Below, one piece after another: positions 15,298 through 19,499 of a DNA stretch of 19,499 nt (the stretch's first letter is position 1; each line of letters begins with the position of its first letter). Made by a program: the position numbers and the translations under genes. Location of the stretch: positions 1 to 19,499 of the forward strand of contig CAZXIY010000023.1 of NCBI GenBank assembly GCA_964640935.1, given 5' to 3'. Source of the stretch: CAZXIY01 sp964640935. GTDB taxonomy: Archaea; Thermoplasmatota; Thermoplasmata; Methanomassiliicoccales; Methanomethylophilaceae. Below the pieces are notes generated by a model, which saw only the letters and a program-made list of their open reading frames with translations, was not told the DNA's origin and made no database searches.

Positions 15298-15630
15298 TCA
15301 CTCCATCCAGACCTCTATCTCTATGTGTGCCAGATCCCCTTGGTATACGCCGACCAGCAGGGCCATGGTACCTTTCTCCATGATCGGTACCGGGCCTATC
15401 GTCTGATCCTTAACGGCCTGACAGAATTTCTCGTCCATGCCTTTCGCGTCCACCACGGACACATCCACGCCGATATCGGATTTCAGATAGACGAACAGGG
15501 ACTTCCCCTTCTTCGTTTCCAACGGGAACGTCTTCACGTTACGGTAGGCTCCGTCAACTGTGATATCGAACTCGCCGACAGTCATCGTCTGTCTCGGAAG
15601 AAGAACCGTTTTCCTATTGAACAAAGACAT
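15298..15630 (-). CDS. Hypothetical 110-aa beta-rich protein, partner of the 8-TM protein
   Basis: Unrecognised small protein without signal peptide or membrane segment. The pattern is alternating beta strands ('TMTVGEFDITVDGAYRNV', 'KSLFVYLKSDIGVDVSVVD', 'GTMALLVGVYQGDLAHIEIEVW'), suggesting a compact beta-sandwich such as a binding or adaptor domain. ATG 15630 is chosen because CGGTGATGGG lies directly upstream; the frame is open to 15678 but that part holds the promoter. A TATA-like GAATTATACG is around 15662-15671. It precedes the polytopic membrane protein by 7 nt, which implies a joint function at the membrane (inference). Confidence 0.7.
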   Translation of the reverse strand: MSLFNRKTVLLPRQTMTVGEFDITVDGAYRNVKTFPLETKKGKSLFVYLKSDIGVDVSVVDAKGMDEKFCQAVKDQTIGPVPIMEKGTMALLVGVYQGDLAHIEIEVWME

Positions 15631-15711
15631 CCCATCACCGGGTGTACATGATCGATGACTCGTATAATTCTGTTGCAAGATTGCATTCGAGACGAAACAT
15701 GAAGAGAAGGT

Positions 15712-15736
15712 AATGCCGTCCCGAAGGACGGCATAA
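15712..15736 (-). terminator. UUCG-capped 3' hairpin of the GltB-like mRNA
   Basis: A perfect 9-bp stem (ATGCCGTCC at 15713-15721 and GGACGGCAT at 15726-15734) encloses a 4-nt loop. Read on the minus strand, the loop is UUCG closed by C-G, the exceptionally stable cUUCGg tetraloop. It lies about 35 nt after the stop codon of the GltB-like gene. No U-run follows, so it is more likely a 3' end stabiliser or processing boundary than a simple U-tract terminator. Confidence 0.65.
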
Positions 15737-15771
15737 ATGATTTGAAAAGAGGTTTTAGATCGTTGTCGCGA

Positions 15772-17376
15772 TCAGAGGAGCGCGGACATGACCCTTGCGG
15801 CCCTGTCCTCGAGTGTCTCGATACCGCTGACCTTGCTCGCGTACTCAGTAAGAGCCACGATGTCCGCGTTCTCGATGCAGTCGAGCTTGAACTTGCGGGT
15901 TCCTGCCATGATCTGTTTGAGACCCTCTCCGACCCTGTCGTTGAGGTATGTGTACAGACCGACCGCTCCCCACGGGATCTCGGTTCCGAGCTTCTTCTTC
16001 GGGAATTTCTTCGCGACGTTCCCAGATGATATGAAGAACTGCTCGGGCTTGTCTCCGTACTGATCTACGAACGATGCCGGGAGTTTGCCTTCTTTCGCGA
16101 GTTCTGCGAAGTGCCTTCCCTTCATCGCTGCGAGGATAGGTGTCCTTGCCATCGCGATGGATTTCACGATCGGGCCCTCGCCCATGTCGGAGAATGCCAT
16201 TGCCTTGTACATCTGGGTCTCGTTGACGAATCCGCCCGCGAACGATATGTCCGGGACGAATTTGCCGCGCGACTTCAGGATCTTGGCGCACTGCATTACC
16301 TCGGAGTAGAGGTGGATCGAAGGCGTGGACATCTCGTTCATCATAGGTACAGGCGACATACCTGTTCCGCCGCCTGCTCCGTCGAATGTCAGGAGGTCGA
16401 TCTTCGCATCGGATGCGCATTTCATTGTGAATGCGACTACCTCGGGCTTGTATGCTCCGGTCTTGAGGAACACGTTCTTCGCTCCTTTGGATCTGAGCTG
16501 ATCGATATCCTCGACGAAGGGCTCGTATTTCGGGAATCCGACACGGCTGTGCCTCTCGAAGCTCTTGAACAGTCCGTCCTTGAATGCTCTCTGGACAGCT
16601 GGGTCTTCCGGATCCGGCATAACGAGATATCCTCTCTTCTTAAGCTCGAGAGCTCTCTCGAGCGTTGTAAGCCTGACCTCTCCGCCGATCGCCTTGGCAC
16701 CCTGTCCCCATTTCCTCTCGATGACCTCGACGTCGAGTTTCGACATCGCATACTCGTCGCATCCGCCGCGCTGATCCTCGACGTTCGTCTGGAAGACGAT
16801 CCTCCCGTTCTTGCCGTCCCAGAAATCCTTGTATGACTTCACACGGAACGCAAGGTCGGGGGAATCCTGGACCTTTCCGTTCGCATAAACTGCATCGTGG
16901 TCCATACCGCAGACATTCTCTCCGATGACCTCACAGATACCGCACATTGCTGCTCCGGCCGCGAGCTCTTTCCAGTTGTTCTTAGCGACAGCGGTCGATC
17001 CGAGTCCGGCGATGTGCACCGGGAGCTTCATCGGGATCTTGTTCTTGGATCTGGTTCCGATGACAGTCGATATGTCGGCGTTCTCGAAGAATGCCACATC
17101 GGAGTTGGGCTCGATGCCTTTCGCGGTCAGGAGCTCTGCCATGATCTGGAAGTGCGACCAGTCAAGGAAGAAATCTTTGTTCGAAGCCGCCGTGCTCCTT
17201 CCGAAGTACTCGGGGCTGGGATACAGGACCTCCCTTCCCCTGAAGGCGGATTTACCGACCTCACAGAGGGTATTGCAGTCCTCGACACAGATCGGACACA
17301 TGCCGCTTATGGGGCTTATGTCGGGCACACGGGTCTTGGTTCCCGTGGTGGATCTCGAATTCTCTATGTAATTCAT
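15772..17376 (-). CDS. Stand-alone GltB-domain-2-like FMN/Fe-S protein (glutamate synthase family)
   Basis: The 534 residues align by motif with the synthase (FMN-binding) domain of glutamate synthase: 'PVHIAGLGSTAV' (119-130), 'VIGENVCGMD' (150-159), 'ERKWGQGAKAIGGE' (220-233), 'FDGAGGGTGMSPVPMMNE' (331-348) and 'ISFAGGF' (377-383). There is no N-terminal glutamine amidotransferase domain. The C-terminal Cys triad that binds the 3Fe-4S cluster in canonical GltB is also not visible. Instead there is an N-terminal CPIC-VEDC-NTLC set (Cys 27, 30, 34, 38) and an internal CGIC...C set (145, 148, 156), suggesting a [4Fe-4S] centre. Related stand-alone proteins include methylamine-glutamate N-methyltransferase subunit C (MgsC). 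AAGGTGATC immediately precedes the tandem ATGs at 17379 and 17376; 17376 gives the better spacing. The reaction is unknown. Confidence 0.82.
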   Translation of the reverse strand: MNYIENSRSTTGTKTRVPDISPISGMCPICVEDCNTLCEVGKSAFRGREVLYPSPEYFGRSTAASNKDFFLDWSHFQIMAELLTAKGIEPNSDVAFFENADISTVIGTRSKNKIPMKLPVHIAGLGSTAVAKNNWKELAAGAAMCGICEVIGENVCGMDHDAVYANGKVQDSPDLAFRVKSYKDFWDGKNGRIVFQTNVEDQRGGCDEYAMSKLDVEVIERKWGQGAKAIGGEVRLTTLERALELKKRGYLVMPDPEDPAVQRAFKDGLFKSFERHSRVGFPKYEPFVEDIDQLRSKGAKNVFLKTGAYKPEVVAFTMKCASDAKIDLLTFDGAGGGTGMSPVPMMNEMSTPSIHLYSEVMQCAKILKSRGKFVPDISFAGGFVNETQMYKAMAFSDMGEGPIVKSIAMARTPILAAMKGRHFAELAKEGKLPASFVDQYGDKPEQFFISSGNVAKKFPKKKLGTEIPWGAVGLYTYLNDRVGEGLKQIMAGTRKFKLDCIENADIVALTEYASKVSGIETLEDRAARVMSALL

Positions 17377-17458
17377 CATGATCACCTTGCATTCGTTTCG
17401 GTCGAGCGGCCTACGCGAACAAGTGATTGAACGAATTTCAGATGTGAGATAAATACTT

Positions 17459-17542
17459 AATTGTCCTTTATATTCAACTTTTAGAAAAAATAGACAATTG
17501 TCTATTATTTTCAATAATTAATAGACAACTGATTTTTATAAA
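17459..17542 (-). promoter_or_regulatory. AT-rich promoter and operator region of the GltB-like gene
   Basis: The 233-bp gap between the CobW gene and the GltB-like gene has no gene of its own and is strongly AT-rich. Two TATA-like boxes face the GltB-like gene: TTTATAAA (17535-17542) and GAATATAAA (complement of 17467-17475). Between them sit a perfect palindrome (17489-17506) and a direct-repeat half-site (17520-17528); a weaker inverted half-site, TTGTCCTTT, is at 17461-17469. With the upstream TATA, transcription would start near 17512, so the palindrome would sit just downstream, as in repression. With the downstream TATA it would sit upstream, as in activation. Either leader would be long, about 70-135 nt. 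Confidence 0.55.
17489..17506. repeat. Perfect 18-bp palindrome, candidate operator
   Basis: AATAGACAATTGTCTATT reads identically on both strands. Its half-site AATAGACAA recurs in direct orientation at 17520-17528, exactly 31 bp away (about three helical turns). A dimeric winged-helix regulator is the usual reader of such a site. I did not see the same motif elsewhere in the window. Confidence 0.8.
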
Positions 17543-17545
17543 TCG

Positions 17546-17556
17546 TAAAAAAATCA
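17546..17556 (-). terminator. T-rich terminator after the CobW gene
   Basis: On the minus strand a run of seven T (complement of 17547-17553) lies about 57 nt past the CobW stop codon, with further short T runs between. This is the form of an archaeal intrinsic terminator, which needs no hairpin. It would separate the CobW transcript from the downstream GltB-like promoter. Confidence 0.4.
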
Positions 17557-17609
17557 CGAAAAATGGATTTAAGAAATATGGAAAATAAAGGGTTTTTCCG
17601 AAATATGAA

Positions 17610-18710
17610 TCATACAAAGAATAAAAGCGACGGCGATACTGGTTTCGGCGTGAAGCATTTCACGCCCGTCTTCTTGAGTTCCATCGGGTACTTCTCCAAC
17701 ATGGATTCGACGAGTTTGCGCATCGTGTCCTCCAGCATCTTCGGCGGAGAGACGACCCTTGCGTTTAGAACGAGCTTCCCGGGCGTCTTGATGTATCTCG
17801 ATCCGTAGATCCCATCGACCTGCATTGTCCCCTGGACCAACGACATCTTCGCGGCTGCTTCTTTGGATTCGATTATGACCTTGACGTGAACGATCGATTC
17901 CGCTCCGTAGTCAGCTGCGATGCCTTTCATCATATCGCTCTCGAGAGAGTACATATCCACATCTCCTTTGGGGATCAGTTCGTACGTTCCGGAATACCAG
18001 CCGAGCTTGGCCTTCTCGAATGCGAATCCCTGGTTCTTCTCTCCGGTCGGAGCACGGGTGCTCGTCCTGTCGGAAAGGATCATATCCATGATCTTGTCGA
18101 CATTCCTGAGATCGACGGACGACGTCTCTATGATGTCTATGCCCGGAAGGATACCCCATACGGCATCCTTGATCTTTCCGACCGTTCCCGCATCGACGAG
18201 ATCCGCTTTCGTCAGGATTATGATCTCCGCTTCGCGTATCTGATGCGTGGGGATTATGTCGACCGTGTTGACGTCCCTCTGCTTGTTCTGCGAAAGGATG
18301 TCCAAAGCTCTCACGCAGTCCACGACCACTGTGAACGGCGCGACGCTGAACTCATCCGGATGCAGCGATCTCATAGGAGCGACGACGCTGCTCATGATGT
18401 TGGTCGACGTACCTATCGGCTCCGCTATGATGACGTCCGGTTTTCCGGTGGAGACCAATGTCCTGGCGCTGGAGACGAACTTATCGAAATTCGTGCAGAA
18501 GCAGCCACCCATTATGTCCCTGGTGTCGAAGCCGGAATCTTTAGAGTATTCGGTATCGACGAGAACATCGCCCTGATCGTTCATGATAATAGAGGTCGAC
18601 TTTCCGCGATCGCTCTTGAGAGATTTTGCAAGGTTGACAGCCAATGTCGTCTTTCCCGCTCCGAGGTATCCTCCGAGCACGACGAGTCTTGTCCTTCCGT
18701 CGGTGGTCAT
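17610..18710 (-). CDS. CobW/COG0523-type GTPase (putative metallochaperone)
   Basis: G3E-family P-loop GTPase of 366 residues from ATG 18710. Motifs: Walker A 'GGYLGAGKTT' (13-22), the family metal motif region 'GGCFCTNF' (68-75), Walker B-type 'DVIIAEPIGTS' (92-102) and the guanine-specificity motif 'LTKAD' (166-170). Members deliver or insert Zn, Co or other metals into client enzymes. The normal CxCC metal motif reads CFCT, so the third Cys is missing. The start is uncertain: the frame is open to 18854, and ATG 18788 would overlap the upstream stop as ATGA. However, 18788-18722 is AT-rich with atypical codons, a TATA-like CGATTTATCG (18732-18741) sits 27 bp before ATG 18710, and from there the P-loop is at the usual position. 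Order with its neighbours suggests service to the GltB-like enzyme or to corrinoid enzymes (inference). Confidence 0.85.
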   Translation of the reverse strand: MTTDGRTRLVVLGGYLGAGKTTLAVNLAKSLKSDRGKSTSIIMNDQGDVLVDTEYSKDSGFDTRDIMGGCFCTNFDKFVSSARTLVSTGKPDVIIAEPIGTSTNIMSSVVAPMRSLHPDEFSVAPFTVVVDCVRALDILSQNKQRDVNTVDIIPTHQIREAEIIILTKADLVDAGTVGKIKDAVWGILPGIDIIETSSVDLRNVDKIMDMILSDRTSTRAPTGEKNQGFAFEKAKLGWYSGTYELIPKGDVDMYSLESDMMKGIAADYGAESIVHVKVIIESKEAAAKMSLVQGTMQVDGIYGSRYIKTPGKLVLNARVVSPPKMLEDTMRKLVESMLEKYPMELKKTGVKCFTPKPVSPSLLFFV

Positions 18711-18731
18711 CGACCCCAGCATGGCATTCAG

Positions 18732-18741
18732 CGATAAATCG
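18732..18741 (-). promoter_or_regulatory. Candidate leaderless promoter of the CobW gene
   Basis: CGATTTATCG on the minus strand, within a local AT-rich patch (about 18730-18760), is centred 27 bp upstream of ATG 18710. This matches the TATA-to-start spacing seen at other genes here that lack a ribosome binding site. If ATG 18788 is the true start instead, this element is only internal sequence. Confidence 0.4.
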
Positions 18742-18784
18742 TTTGTTAATTGAGAATAGATGAGCAGACCTGCTGATGGTGCCA

Positions 18785-19408
18785 TCATGCTATTGTTATC
18801 AGGTTCTTCTTCTTCATGAAGCTGCATCTTTCGCACGGAATGGTCAGCGTACACTTATCGCCGGCCGCAAGTCCTTTCAAAGCCTCGATCATTCCTCTGT
18901 CCAAGGGCCCGAGTCCGCTCCTTTTGTTGACGCTGAGGGTCTCCCTCTCGGAGACACTGAGATCGCCGGGTATGATCTTCTTTGATATCAGGGACTTTAT
19001 GCAATACTCTGCCTCTTCGACTGAGCAGGAATCGCATCTGAGCCCGACCTCCGAAAGCGGACCGTAAAGCTCTGCGATCGGATCCACGACATAGAGCTTT
19101 CTGTCCTTCCCTATGCAGATGTAAATCCCGTGGGCGTTCGCCGGAGCAATGTACTCCATCCTCGTTCCGCGGACCTTCTCCTCGCCGACGACGGTCCAAA
19201 AATCGTGAAGATGATTCGTCAGCTGATAAACGAGCTGCTGGTACTTTATGCCGAGCTTGTCTGCGAGCTCCTGCTTGGTCATCGATTTCCCGTTGTACGC
19301 CTCTTTGAAAAGGGCAGTGAGGATGGCCTGCCTGAGCTCGTGCGTGGCTATGGATGTGTATGTATCCGGATCCATGTAAAGGATCTCCATCCTGCAACTG
19401 TCAGCCAT
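18785..19408 (-). CDS. Winged-helix regulator-like protein with Cys-pair motifs
   Basis: A 207-residue protein. Residues about 22-90 resemble an ArsR/MarR-type winged helix, with the helix-turn-helix around 'TKQELADKLGIKYQQLVYQL' (44-63) and a wing ending at 'TRMEYIAPAN'. The rest holds Cys clusters: CDSC...C at 125, 128 and 136, and CERC at 192-195 with Cys186 nearby, a probable Zn or Fe-S site. A metal- or redox-sensing repressor is the natural reading, but binding has to be inferred. ATG 19408 has no ribosome binding site; an AT-rich TATA-like box (19430-19440) lies 27 bp upstream, so it is probably leaderless. It is directly upstream of the CobW GTPase, and its stop overlaps an alternative CobW start. 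Confidence 0.75.
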   Translation of the reverse strand: MADSCRMEILYMDPDTYTSIATHELRQAILTALFKEAYNGKSMTKQELADKLGIKYQQLVYQLTNHLHDFWTVVGEEKVRGTRMEYIAPANAHGIYICIGKDRKLYVVDPIAELYGPLSEVGLRCDSCSVEEAEYCIKSLISKKIIPGDLSVSERETLSVNKRSGLGPLDRGMIEALKGLAAGDKCTLTIPCERCSFMKKKNLITIA

Positions 19409-19499
19409 AAGGGCGTATCGTCTGACTGATTATTAAATTTGAGCCGTCAGAAAGTGTGTTCGGTAATTCGATTATCATTTCTAACAGATTCGAAATAGC
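19409..19499 (-). promoter_or_regulatory. Promoter region of the Cys-rich winged-helix gene
   Basis: The box AAATTTAATAA (complement of 19430-19440) is centred 27 bp before ATG 19408. It is flanked by the inverted hexamers TCTGAC (19421-19426) and GTCAGA (19446-19451), which could be an autoregulatory site or chance. The rest to the right edge holds no recognisable gene. Confidence 0.4.

Noticed and set aside
15758..15773. Small hairpin GATCG-TTGTCG-CGATC at the GltB-like stop codon
   Set aside because: Only 5 bp with a 6-nt loop and overlapping the stop codon; within chance expectation, unlike the 9-bp UUCG hairpin just downstream.
17563..17808. Plus-strand frame of 81 codons across the CobW 3' end
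   Set aside because: It begins in the AT-rich spacer and runs antisense into the CobW gene, with no binding site or recognisable product.
18711..18854. N-terminal extension of the CobW gene to the farthest upstream ATG
   Set aside because: It would overlap the upstream gene by 70 nt. The extra residues are not protein-family-like, and the segment next to ATG 18710 contains a TATA-like element.
1..19499. tRNA, rRNA, CRISPR array, insertion sequence, prophage or plasmid genes
   Set aside because: No T-arm or anticodon-arm pattern in the gaps, no regular spaced repeats, no transposase or integrase motifs. Gene content is core chromosomal.

Overview
The window reads as a chromosomal segment of a methanogen-like archaeon. 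The best fit is Thermoplasmatota, order Methanomassiliicoccales (inference, moderate confidence). Evidence for an archaeon: a class-I release factor of the aRF1/eRF1 type, PurP (the archaeal AICAR formylation enzyme), archaeal/eukaryotic-type TrpRS, archaeal PheRS alpha, the archaeal-type D-aminoacyl-tRNA deacylase DtdA, TATA-like promoter boxes and GGTGATC-type ribosome binding sites. Evidence for the order is weaker: a short lipoate-ligase homologue, a stand-alone GltB-domain-2 protein beside a CobW GTPase, and stop codons dominated by TGA (16 of 18 complete genes, with one TAA and one TAG), as expected where UAG can mean pyrrolysine. No methyltransferase or pyl gene lies in the window.

Layout. 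1-621 (-) is the 5' part of a PhoU/TrkA-C regulator that runs off the left edge. It is divergent from an MgtE/SLC41-type cation transporter (851-2071 +). Then come purP and a small membrane-anchored protein of unknown role (2125-3982 +), and a lipoate-ligase homologue (4025-4633 +). This converges with a three-gene minus-strand operon, prf1-argS-GNAT (8094 to 4639). pyrH (8156-8839 +) is divergent from prf1 and overlaps tail-to-tail with dtdA (- strand). A winged-helix/helical-repeat protein (9780-11009 +) overlaps tail-to-tail with the trpS-pheS operon (13647 to 10999, -). A small orphan (13746-14183 +) overlaps tail-to-tail with a two-gene unit of a 110-aa beta-rich protein and an 8-TM membrane protein (15630 to 14169, -). 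The right end is a minus-strand series: Cys-rich winged-helix protein, CobW GTPase, AT-rich regulatory region, GltB-domain-2-like flavoprotein.

How it fits together. The centre is a translation block: ArgRS, PheRS alpha, TrpRS, release factor aRF1, and D-aminoacyl-tRNA proofreading, with UMP kinase and PurP supplying nucleotides. The most interesting part is the right end. There a probable metal- or redox-responsive regulator and a GTPase metallochaperone precede an unusual Cys-rich GltB-like enzyme. The promoter of that enzyme carries a perfect 18-bp palindrome plus a direct-repeat half-site, and its mRNA ends in a very stable UUCG-capped hairpin.

No rRNA, tRNA, CRISPR array, insertion sequence or phage gene was recognised. 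No gap between genes exceeds about 240 bp.
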